A stretch of 64,000 bases of DNA, taken from contig NZ_JAVDSB010000002.1 of the NCBI RefSeq assembly GCF_031455095.1, forward strand, positions 62,001 through 126,000, in the 5' to 3' direction. Each line of letters opens with the position of its first letter. Within the stretch, counting starts at the first letter, position 1. Positions 25,686 through 34,700 of the stretch are shown one piece after another. The notes below the pieces were generated by a model, which did no database searches, was not told the DNA's origin, and saw only the letters and a program-made list of their open reading frames with translations. Origin of the DNA: Paenibacillus_E qinlingensis_A (lineage in GTDB: Bacteria > Bacillota > Bacilli > Paenibacillales > NBRC-103111). The position numbers and the translations under genes were made by a program.

Positions 25686-27905
25686 TCAGCATGTACGAGC
25701 CGCAAGACGAATAATTAGGCTTTGGTAATCTCCTTTGAGAGCAGGTAACACATATCCAACTCGCTGCAGATAGTCACCACCGAAGACGTCCCCCTGGTCA
25801 CTTCCCCCGATATGTCCTCCGCTTAGAAGTCGGTAGTTGAACTTTTCGTCCAACCCGTTAAGCCGCAGTCTTTTTATTTGACCCGCAACCGCAGCCTGTA
25901 CCTGGAAATAGAACACTACGGCTTCCTTACGATCCTCTGTTACAAACATCCACGCAGCTTCTCCTATTTCAAATGGGTTTAACAAGCGATAAAAGTCGCC
26001 AAATTGCACAATACTTCTAATTTCTTTGTAGAGGGCAACTTGCTCGCGAATAGCCAACTTCTCATCTTCATTTAGCTTGGTTAAATCGAGTTGATACCCG
26101 AAGGATCCTGACATCGCAACATAACCGCGGGTCTGCAAGGGGGACATTCGGCTAATTTGATGATTGGGCACTGCAGACACATTCGCGCCCATGGTCACGG
26201 GTGGATAGACCAAACTAGTACCGTATTGGATTTGCAGACGGCTTACCGCGTCAGAGTTATCGCTTGCCCATGTTTGCGGCATGTAATAAAGCATGCCCGG
26301 ATCGAAGCGACCACCGCCACCTGCACAGCTTTCGAATAAGATATGGGGAAACTTCGATGTGATTCGCTCGAGTGCTCCGTACAAACCAAGCATGTAACGA
26401 TGCGCCGTCTCACGCTGCCGTTCTTTCGGCAGAAGCTTGGAGCCGATCTCTGTGAAATTGCGATTGAGGTCCCACTTCACATAAGCAATTGGGGCGCTTT
26501 CCAGCACGCTGCACACGGCCTCTACAACGTACTCAACAACGTCGTTGCGAGATAGATCGAGAACTAATTGGCTTCGACTTTCCGTACGCCGCCGATCAGG
26601 TACATGTAAGCACCAGTCGGGATGTGTACGGTAAAGGTCACTGTCCGGCGAAACCATCTCCGGCTCGAACCAAAGTCCCAGCTGCATACCTTGCCTTGCA
26701 ATGCGATCAGCGAGATCCTGCAGCCCGTCTGGCAGTTTGCTCGGATTCACAACCCAGTCACCCAGTGACACGTTGTCGCTGTTGCGTTTGCCGAACCAAC
26801 CGTCATCTAACACGAACAACTCCATGCCAAGACTTGAACCTTCTTTGGCAATGTGCTCCAGTTTATCAGCATTGAAGTCGAAATACGTAGCCTCCCAATT
26901 GTTAATAAGAATCGGCCGTTCCTTGTGTCGGTATGAGCCACGGCAAAGTCGATCACGGTAAAGACGATGATAGATACGGGACATTCCACCCAATCCTTGA
27001 GCAGAGAATACTAACACCACCTCTGGTGTTTGGAAGAATTCCCCTGGCGAGAGCAGCCAGCTGAAATCAAATGGATTAACCCCCATCTGTACTCTCGTTG
27101 TAAAGAACTGATCTACTTCCGCGTGTGCAAGAAAGCTGCCGCTATAAATGAGACTAAATCCGTAAACTTCTCCCTGGTTCTCATCCGTCCCTTTGGATAG
27201 CAGCGCTACGAAAGGATTCTGCTGATGACCGCTCACACCGCGTCTGCTTTCTACCGTATGACCACCTGGCGTGAGCTGCCTGCGATAAATCGCCCTTTCC
27301 CGAAGATGTGCACCAGACAAATGAAGGAAATCAAAGTCAGAATGGGGCAAATCGATACTCATTGTCAACACGCGTTGAAGTCTCAGCAGTTCGTGGCCAC
27401 TATGAACAAACCTTGCTGAACGAGTGATTGCATCATACGAGGCGTAGACGGTGTAGGTCAGAAACACAGACAATCCGATCTGTGCATCATAGAGCTCGAT
27501 CTCCAGCGTCTGCGCTTCCTCCTCCGCTTCCACATAAGTTGCCGGCAATCCCTCCAACGTGGGTTTCCCATTCATTATGCGGTGCGATCGGTATGTCAAA
27601 TCAGTGACGGAAGTGCCATTTGCAAGCAGTACTTCAAAGGCTGGAGCACGGAAATCTCCAGCGCCGTAGGCAGGAAATTCCTGCGGAATTGTATCTGGAG
27701 AGTACGCAGGTTCAGAGGGGTCGGGACGAGGCGAGACTGTACTGCGAGCGCGAAGTTCTAGATTCCTGTGAAGGTTATCTGTGCGCACCTTTTTTCCCCA
27801 ATACGTATGTGCAAGCAGTCCCCATTGGGTGACTTGAAAAGCATAACTTGTCTGTGCAGTCATGAGATGGAACAACTGATGGGCTTCATCGTACAGAATA
27901 GGCAT
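25686..27905 (-). CDS. Alpha-galactosidase, GH36 family
   Basis: 739 residues, normal for the GH36 retaining alpha-galactosidases (AgaA/RafA type). N-terminal beta-sandwich with HLSGAHLRERAIYRRQL and FSLIYSGSFLAHAEVDQF; catalytic TIM barrel with NNWEATYFDFNADKL, LFVLDDGWFGKRNSDNVSLGDW, LGLWFEPEMVSPDSDLYR, nucleophile Asp in YVKWDLNRN, SCAGGGGRFDPGMLYY and acid/base Asp in WASDNSDA. No signal peptide: hydrolyses imported alpha-galactosides in the cytosol. ATG 27905 follows GAGGTG at 5 to 6 bases; an upstream ATG at 27932 lacks a site. Single gene with its own terminator. It starts 229 bp from the stop of the next gene. Confidence 0.95.
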   Translation of the reverse strand: MPILYDEAHQLFHLMTAQTSYAFQVTQWGLLAHTYWGKKVRTDNLHRNLELRARSTVSPRPDPSEPAYSPDTIPQEFPAYGAGDFRAPAFEVLLANGTSVTDLTYRSHRIMNGKPTLEGLPATYVEAEEEAQTLEIELYDAQIGLSVFLTYTVYASYDAITRSARFVHSGHELLRLQRVLTMSIDLPHSDFDFLHLSGAHLRERAIYRRQLTPGGHTVESRRGVSGHQQNPFVALLSKGTDENQGEVYGFSLIYSGSFLAHAEVDQFFTTRVQMGVNPFDFSWLLSPGEFFQTPEVVLVFSAQGLGGMSRIYHRLYRDRLCRGSYRHKERPILINNWEATYFDFNADKLEHIAKEGSSLGMELFVLDDGWFGKRNSDNVSLGDWVVNPSKLPDGLQDLADRIARQGMQLGLWFEPEMVSPDSDLYRTHPDWCLHVPDRRRTESRSQLVLDLSRNDVVEYVVEAVCSVLESAPIAYVKWDLNRNFTEIGSKLLPKERQRETAHRYMLGLYGALERITSKFPHILFESCAGGGGRFDPGMLYYMPQTWASDNSDAVSRLQIQYGTSLVYPPVTMGANVSAVPNHQISRMSPLQTRGYVAMSGSFGYQLDLTKLNEDEKLAIREQVALYKEIRSIVQFGDFYRLLNPFEIGEAAWMFVTEDRKEAVVFYFQVQAAVAGQIKRLRLNGLDEKFNYRLLSGGHIGGSDQGDVFGGDYLQRVGYVLPALKGDYQSLIIRLAARTC

Positions 27906-28067
27906 ACCAACACCTCGCAAGTTAGAAATCATTATCCCAACAAAGTATCACGTTTCCTCGACTTGAAAATAGGTTAAATTTGTAAGGAAACGTGTCTTTT
28001 CCTATGCTGCTACAGAAAAACTGTGCATTTTAACTGTATTCTAAGAAAAATGATTGTTCAGACACCA

Positions 28068-28096
28068 AAGAACCTGCTTCAGGGAGAAACAGGCTC
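28068..28096 (-). terminator. Probable terminator after the second PhyH gene
   Basis: GAGCCTG pairs imperfectly with CAGGTTC on the minus strand, followed by a short T-rich stretch, 39 bp beyond the stop. Confidence 0.4.
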
Positions 28097-28134
28097 TACA
28101 TTAAATTGCTATTCTTTTATTTCTCCGAACGTTA

Positions 28135-28971
28135 CTACCGCTTAAATAACGTCGGAAAATACACATTATCAAAAGGCTGTCCATGATAAGGACGCGGTCC
28201 GAGCAATCGAATGTTGGAATGATGTTGAATACCCGAAAGATACGACGTGCCGCCCGGCATGACGTGTGCAACAATGGATAGGCGAGCCTCGTTCGTTTGA
28301 TTGGCACCTGATCCATGGAACGTGAGTCCATGATGGAAACTCGCTTGCCCTGCTTTTAAGATACACGGCTCCTCTACCCATTCACGCCCGCCAGCGTACT
28401 TCTCCTTGAGCTCATCCATATTCTGATTAAAGAAGGTATTACTGTCTGGAATGAGTCCCCATTTATGCGACCCCAGGATAGTCATCATACCACCATTCGT
28501 CAAATCCGTATCCTGAAGCGCTATCCAGACCGTAATCATTTCACTTGTACTGCTGCACTGCCAATAGCCATAATCTTGATGCCAACCTACATTTCCTGAG
28601 CTCGTTTCTTTGTTCCCTACACCTGGCTTTAAGATGACTTGATCATGCCAAAGTCGTATCTCATTAACTTGAAGCAGATCGGCCACAAGTTCTCCAATGA
28701 AAGGATCCGTTACGGTATCCCGAATGTCGTCGTTAATCCACCACCCATTATCCAGCTTCCGTAGCGCATCGGGATTAACTGACGGTCGATATGGATTCAT
28801 TGGCATCCCATCTCCGTCATAATCACCAGACCAGACGCGATCATGCGCTTTGCGAAGTCTTTCAATTTGGTTGTCATCCAAAATCTTTGGGCTAATCCAA
28901 TAACCGTCTCTCTCAAATGTTGCCTTATCCGCTTCCGTTATTTTATACGTTTTCTGAGCTTGAATGGCCAT
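28135..28971 (-). CDS. Phytanoyl-CoA dioxygenase-family (PhyH) oxygenase
   Basis: 278 residues from ATG 28971, which has GGGAGG 6 bases upstream; the upstream part of the frame (to 29109) runs through the divergent promoter. Fe(II)/2-oxoglutarate oxygenase triad: His131 and Asp133 (GWHQDYGYW), His219 (GLTFHGSGANQTNEARLSIV) with Arg230 for 2-oxoglutarate. ITVWIALQDTDLTNGGMMTILGSHKWG is the usual PhyH core. Members hydroxylate varied small molecules; the substrate here is unknown. No HEAT part, unlike the PhyH gene at 20.8 kb. Divergent from an AraC gene across 121 bp. Confidence 0.92.
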   Translation of the reverse strand: MAIQAQKTYKITEADKATFERDGYWISPKILDDNQIERLRKAHDRVWSGDYDGDGMPMNPYRPSVNPDALRKLDNGWWINDDIRDTVTDPFIGELVADLLQVNEIRLWHDQVILKPGVGNKETSSGNVGWHQDYGYWQCSSTSEMITVWIALQDTDLTNGGMMTILGSHKWGLIPDSNTFFNQNMDELKEKYAGGREWVEEPCILKAGQASFHHGLTFHGSGANQTNEARLSIVAHVMPGGTSYLSGIQHHSNIRLLGPRPYHGQPFDNVYFPTLFKR

Positions 28972-29022
28972 ATTCATCCTCCCTTTCATCTTCAGATCTA
29001 TTATATATCGCTTGAATATGTC

Positions 29023-29051
29023 TTGACGTTCCCCTCCTTGCAGAGTAGTAT
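29023..29051 (+). promoter_or_regulatory. Promoter of the AraC gene at 29.1 kb
   Basis: TTGACG at 29023-29028, exact 17-bp spacer, TAGTAT at 29046-29051; the start codon is 42 bp beyond. On the other strand a TATAAT (29000-29005) without a good -35 serves the PhyH gene, fitting an activator-dependent divergent promoter. Confidence 0.6.
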
Positions 29052-29092
29052 CAGAAACAATTAGACTATATTCTGTACAAAGGGATGATGTC

Positions 29093-29968
29093 ATGGCGCC
29101 TGCCGCCAAGCACCGTTGGACGTATAATCGCGAGTATCAAGAGCCAATTGAGGCTGTTCCTGAGTTGCTTGTTTTCGGATTTGATGAAATTAACAGTGCG
29201 CTTCGACTTGGCTACCATGAACATCATGGTTACGAATTTGTTTTTATTGAACGTGGGAAAGCAAGCTGGGAGCTAGCTAATCGAACCTACGAAACAAAAG
29301 CTGGTGAAGTGTTTCATACACGGCCTGGTGAAATTCATCGAGGTGGTTTTAATGTGATTGAACCTAGTCGCTTCTGGTGGTTTATCCTCTCCCCTCCCTC
29401 GGAAGTTGACTGGCTTTGCTTACCTAAGCATGAGATTGCAACGATTCGAACAAAGCTAGATCAGTTGCAGCGGATTGTACATACCGGCATTCAACCCCTA
29501 GCTGCTTTGCAACGGTTAAAAGATGCCCTTCAAGCCTCCAGTCCTTTACGTTCTACGGCTATTCGTCAAGCGATCGTTGAATTGCTGCTTCAGATTCTCC
29601 AGCCCTCTCAAGAAAGTGGTACGCTCTCTCCTGATCTCGTTCATGCATTCGACTCCATGATCAGAAAAGTGGATGAAGAACCCGATTGGCGGCCAACAAT
29701 TGAGGAAATGGCAGAATTCGCGTCTATTAGTCCTTCTCACTTCATGCGAACATTCCGACAGTACACTGGCAATACCCCGATGGCCTTTCTAGAACGACAA
29801 AGGATTAAACAGGCGTGTGTTATTCTCACTCATACCGACAATTCGGTTCTGACCATATCGACGAATCTGGGGTACGCATCCAGCCAACATTTTGCTACCG
29901 TGTTCAAAAGAATAACGGGCGTTACGCCGCTGAATTGGCGCAAAACAAACAGTCCTTTGGGTATATAA
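29093..29968 (+). CDS. AraC-family transcriptional regulator
   Basis: 291 residues with a cupin-type N-terminus (HEHHGYEFVFIERGKASWELANRTYETKAGEVFHTRPGEIHRGGF) and a C-terminal AraC HTH pair (SPSHFMRTFRQYTGNTPMAFLE; GYASSQHFATVFKRITGVTPLNWR). AAAGGGA lies 7 bases before the ATG. Divergent from the second PhyH oxygenase gene, which it probably activates. Confidence 0.92.
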   Translation: MAPAAKHRWTYNREYQEPIEAVPELLVFGFDEINSALRLGYHEHHGYEFVFIERGKASWELANRTYETKAGEVFHTRPGEIHRGGFNVIEPSRFWWFILSPPSEVDWLCLPKHEIATIRTKLDQLQRIVHTGIQPLAALQRLKDALQASSPLRSTAIRQAIVELLLQILQPSQESGTLSPDLVHAFDSMIRKVDEEPDWRPTIEEMAEFASISPSHFMRTFRQYTGNTPMAFLERQRIKQACVILTHTDNSVLTISTNLGYASSQHFATVFKRITGVTPLNWRKTNSPLGI

Positions 29969-29970
29969 GC

Positions 29971-30021
29971 GAAAGAAGCTGTTACCAAAAGTCTAAATTG
30001 ACTTTTGGCACAGCTTCTTTC
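29971..30021. terminator. Hairpin terminator, copy 2 of a repeated hairpin
   Basis: A stem of about 20 pairs (GAAAGAAGCTGT...ACAGCTTCTTTC with CCAAAAGTC/GACTTTTGG) between convergent genes. The core CTGTT..AAAAGTCTAAAT.GACTTT is shared with the hairpin at 22404-22445. Confidence 0.88.
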
Positions 30022-30031
30022 ATTTCTCTAC

Positions 30032-31621
30032 TTAGTTCCCCCAAATCGAGTTCAAATACGTATCATTTGGCATTGGCGGCATGGTTGGATTCGTAGCGGA
30101 CATAGTCGTATCCACTGTCCAAGCACCGCTGGCTGGCTGCTGGGAAGCCTGATAAGCATAGCTGGTTTTCGTGTTCGTTGCGGAAGTCCATGATGCCGAG
30201 CCTATTCCACCAATGATCACGGAATCTAGTGCTACAAAGTTCGTACCGTTGCCATTGAATGCCGCTGTCCCTGCTTCCGTAGATCCTCCAGCAAGGAAAG
30301 GATAGCGGCTTCGAGCCACGCTCCCCGCTGCAAGATAACTATGCTCGAGGACCAATCCGTTCAAGCTGCCTGTCTGAATGGCGCAATTGTTACTGGAGAA
30401 GATCGCAGAATCGCGGATTGTCATATTCGTATAGGCCCCTGCACCAGCGAATTGCATCGTATCCGTATGTGGCTTCGGTGTGGTAGCTGGATTAAAGAAA
30501 TGCGGCGCAAGATAGATGCCGTCGAAGCGCCACCCGTCAATAGGGCCGGAAGATACAGAATAGAAATCGGAGGCATCCCCATCGACGACTTGAGAATCCG
30601 GCATAACGACTTCGCTGAATTCTACCAGGGATGTTGTCTGGTTTGCGATACCGTACCCTGCCAACCAACGGGTTACTTTGGTCCAAGCCAAGGCTGAGCG
30701 GTCACAGCCTTCCAGCTTGATTTGGTCAGCCATCAGTCCAGCGAAAGCCACACTGCGCACATTCTTAATCAAAGTTCCTCCCGTAATGGTCACAGTTCCA
30801 TAACCGTCACGAGGAGCTACTGTAATGCGCTTCGTCCATGACGAAGAACCAAGATTTTGTAGAACTGGCGTATTACCTGAACCGGCCCCGTTGCCCGTCA
30901 ATGTCCCAGGAGCGACACGGATCAGAACCCCTGCTGCTGCCTGCTCAGGCGTCACGGCCGCAATTGCCGTGCTGATTGCCGACCAAGAGTTGCTAACATC
31001 GACAATGTTCGTTACCGTGGTGTCGTACATAAAAGGCGTAGGAATTAGCGACGGCCAGTGCGTACCGTTTGGTCCAAATGAGGCATCGCGATCTGGCTCT
31101 TCACCCGGGTCAGGACCTGGATCCGTCGTCCCTGACGGTGCATAAACCTCTAATTCATAGATGGAATAACCATACGTTGTTGCAGGAGTAATCCCCTGCA
31201 CGCGCACATATCTGGCTGTGGCTGCTGCTGCAAGTGTAATGGCATCAACGCCGCCATCACCACTCGTAGTTGAATACACATCCGTCCAGGTGGAGGCATT
31301 GCTGGATAACTGGATTTTAAAGGCCGCAGCGTAGGATGACCCCCACTGTATTGTCACGCCGCCTACATTTTGCGATGAGCCCAGATCGACATACAACCAT
31401 TCGCTGCTTGAATAGTTCGAGCCCCAGCGGGTAGTCGTACTGTCACCGTCCGTAGCTTTATTGGCGGCTAAAGAGCTATTCTTCACAGAACTCGCGACAG
31501 CTGTTTTCCCTAGTGCCAAGTTACTGGACGCATAAGCCGGTGTTTCCCATCCCGGAAGTAAACAAGCCAGTGTAAACAAAACAACCAGACAGAAAGCGAA
31601 CATCGACATATTCTTTTTCAT
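30032..31621 (-). CDS. Secreted F5/8C (CBM32-like) plus parallel beta-helix protein, probable polysaccharide-active enzyme
   Basis: 529 residues. A Sec signal peptide (MKKNMSMFAFCLVVLFTL..., cleavage near AYA-SS at about residue 32) is followed by an F5/8 type C carbohydrate-binding domain (about 33-161; NLALGKTAVASS, WLYVDLGSSQNVGGVTIQWG, ARYVRVQGI...YSIYELEVY), a Pro/Asp/Glu linker, and a repetitive beta-strand region (about 185-490; VLIRVAPGTLTGNG, VTITGGTLIKNVRSVAFAGL, NMTIRDSAIFSSNNCAIQTGSLNGLVLEHSYL) typical of right-handed parallel beta-helix enzymes, many of which are polysaccharide lyases. No specific lyase family or catalytic residue is assigned. GAGGAGA lies 7 bases before ATG 31621. 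Last gene after the large secreted protein; a substrate-cleaving role with the importer is inferred. Confidence 0.75.
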   Translation of the reverse strand: MKKNMSMFAFCLVVLFTLACLLPGWETPAYASSNLALGKTAVASSVKNSSLAANKATDGDSTTTRWGSNYSSSEWLYVDLGSSQNVGGVTIQWGSSYAAAFKIQLSSNASTWTDVYSTTSGDGGVDAITLAAAATARYVRVQGITPATTYGYSIYELEVYAPSGTTDPGPDPGEEPDRDASFGPNGTHWPSLIPTPFMYDTTVTNIVDVSNSWSAISTAIAAVTPEQAAAGVLIRVAPGTLTGNGAGSGNTPVLQNLGSSSWTKRITVAPRDGYGTVTITGGTLIKNVRSVAFAGLMADQIKLEGCDRSALAWTKVTRWLAGYGIANQTTSLVEFSEVVMPDSQVVDGDASDFYSVSSGPIDGWRFDGIYLAPHFFNPATTPKPHTDTMQFAGAGAYTNMTIRDSAIFSSNNCAIQTGSLNGLVLEHSYLAAGSVARSRYPFLAGGSTEAGTAAFNGNGTNFVALDSVIIGGIGSASWTSATNTKTSYAYQASQQPASGAWTVDTTMSATNPTMPPMPNDTYLNSIWGN

Positions 31622-31703
31622 GGAATCATCTCCTCGTACGCTGTCCTTCATAGACTAGCGTGTTTTATCAAACATTATGCTGCCAGCAGTCGCTTCACAG
31701 CCT

Positions 31704-34700
31704 TCAGGGCTTTGATACTTTGACAATCATCGTATCGCTAGATGTGGCACCCGCATCGTTCACAAGTTCACCACGATACTCATACGTACCTTTTACTTTA
31801 TTCGTTAAAATGGCCACAGCGGATTGAGCGTTTGGTGTATGCGCAGTCAATGCTTGTGAATAAACGAGTACCCCATTTTCATACAAGTTATATGTCGTAC
31901 CATTGGTTCCCCACCACATGTTCATGTTAACGTTGTAATTGCCGTCACCATCCCAATTATCGTTAGCAAGAACTGGTTTAGCAGGAGCTGCATGTTTGAC
32001 TGTTACCGTTAAATCTGCGCTTTTACTCGTACCGAATTTATTCGTGAGTTCAGCATGGTACTTATATGTACCATTCGGCTTGTGGTTTATGGAAGTTACC
32101 GCAGATTGTGCGTTCGGCGATTTGTCCGTAAGAACTTGTGTATCCATTAACACATCATTCTCATAGAGTTTGTAAAGCGTGCCATTATCGCCATACCACA
32201 TATGCATGGTAACATTGTACTGACCATCCAATAGACCCGTATCCTGCCCATTGTCGTCTGAAAGCACGATAGTACCTGGTTTGGCAACAGCTAAGCCTTG
32301 AGGCTCAGGTTCCACTTCCCGCAATGGAATTAGTGACGGCTGGCTAATCACATTTTCCCAAAGCTCCTTCAGCCAATCGTAACCCACATTAGCATCAGCG
32401 GTGAATTCATCGCGAATGCCAAGTGACTTCCCTTTCGCATAACCGGAATACCCATTTACCGCTTTGTAGATGAGATCAGTACTCCCAATTGCATATCGAG
32501 ATTGGATCAATGCAAGATCATCTGGCGAACCCGATGCAGCAACACCATAATAATAGGCCTCCAGCAAACTAAGAATGCTGTTATTCCAGCCCCTTGTCAC
32601 ATAATCGAGATCGCTTCGAATTCCATTAGCATCCACCGAGTCAAATTCCTGCGCCATACCCATCATGCCTACATTCGGCAATCCTTCCGGGTTAAGGACG
32701 AAAGCACGAACCGTATCGTTGCTGGATAACTGTGCTTTTACTGTTTTGTTGTACATAATCAAGGCGCGATCTTTCATCCATTCAAACGGTTGATCCAACG
32801 TGTGGCCTCTAAACGTAAATTCATTCTTCACCGCTGCCTCGAGCGCAGATTTGCCTGTTTGACGGAAAGTCCACGCAATGCTGGAAAGTCCTGCTGCCTG
32901 AAGCTTGCTCATAAAGTTGTCGTAATCGAAACTGAGCAGGAACTCATTCGCCTTGTCTGCCCCGCCTAAATAACGAACCGTTGCTAGCGCACTGGCAATA
33001 GCGCCTTCCACATAATTGGGATTCCATCCTTTGTTGAAATTGCCCAACTGATCGATTCCCGTCGAGAAATTGTTGTCATCATCATGTCCCCAATGCGCCG
33101 CTACCAAATGCGCTTGCATGATGAGGTTGATTTTGACTTTCTCCTCCGAGGTCAGCTCGTTCCAGACTGCTGGAATCGTCGAAGCGAGATCGAGTGCTTG
33201 AATTGCGAGTGATGTTGCTGAGGTATCCAGTGAACCGGACGCGCCAGGCTCCCGCTTGCTTCCGGGTACGAGCATATTGCGAATATGTGCCAGAATCCGA
33301 TCCTTAATTAACGTACCGTCGCTGCCCTTATAGGATGGGTCATATAAAGCAGCCGTCGTCAGATACATCAGGGCGGTACCGCTTCGCAGGCTGTGCGATG
33401 TCCACTCTAGACTTAGCTGATATTGCAACAGCGGCTCGCGAAGTGCGCTGTCGATCAATTTGTGACTGAACGGGAACGTATGCAGATCTTGTTCCAGAGT
33501 GGTTGTCGTCACGATGGCACTTGACTCCGAAACCTTATTCGAGACGTCGGTTGCCGTCACGTAATAGCTGTATTCGCTCAGCGGTGCCAATCCCTCATCC
33601 ACATAAGCAGTGAGGTTTGTCGTTCCTAGCAACACGCCATTCCGATAAACAGAATAAAGCTTAATGCCCGAATCGTCTGTGGAAGCTGTCCACGATAAGC
33701 GAATAGCCTTTGAGGATTGTGCCTCCGCTGTGAATTGTCCAGGCGAGCTTGGCGGCTGTAGATCGATCAACTCTGTTCCGTATACATTCATTTCGGAAAG
33801 CGTGACCCGATCGTTTGCACTTGCGAAGCCTACACGACCAGTCGTATACTGAGATTCCTCTGCTTCACCGATATAATCAGCGTCTAGATACACACGGATG
33901 ATCGAACCTAGCCGGTCAATCCTTAATTCCTGTGCCGTGCCAGGCTTTAGCAGGCCTATGTTAAAATCCTTGAGTTGAACAAGCGAATTGTTTACGACAC
34001 GGAAAATCCCGTTAGTCGCATCATCATTGCTCTTATTCAAGGAAACAAAGCAATAGTTCTTCTCATCTACGTAGTTGAACACAATAGCTAGATCATCCCA
34101 ATCGCTGCGAGGTGTCACCATGACCTTACCGGTCCAGACGAAGTCACCTATCAACGGAGTCTGATGAACAATGACGTTGCGGAGCGGATCAGACCCTGCG
34201 CTCGCATATGTCGTTAAAGCGAGATTGCCACTTGGCGTCTCCCACACGCCTTTGCCATCTGAATTCACACCCACAGTCCAAGCAGCCAGATTGAAAGCAC
34301 CGCTTGCAATTGAAGTTACCTGTGGCAACGCTGGTGGACTCAGTTCCGTCACTACGTTCAACGACGGGCCCGACGTCCAATTCCCCTCGCTGTCCCCAGC
34401 TTCGATACGGAAGTGATACGAGGTTGAAGGTGTTAATCCTGTGAGCGAAAGCGACAAAGTATCACCGCTTAAAGTACGCATAAGATTCTCCCCGTCAAAC
34501 AATCGATAGCCCGTCACATCCTCATTATCTAAGGCTTGGGGCCAAGTTAGCATTGTCTTCGTCTTAGACGTACCTGTCGCTGTAAGCGTACTTCCGACAG
34601 GCCACGTAGGGATATTTACCCCAGATGGCGGACGTACATCTACGTTGAAATGGGTTGTTCGGCCTTCGGCAGTCAAGCTAATTTGCTGCGCTGAGGCTGG

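Noticed and set aside
34189..34416. Overlapping reading frames on the other strand of the large secreted-protein gene
   Set aside because: They lack ribosome sites and protein-like composition; they are reflections of the real gene. The same applies to other antisense frames throughout the window.
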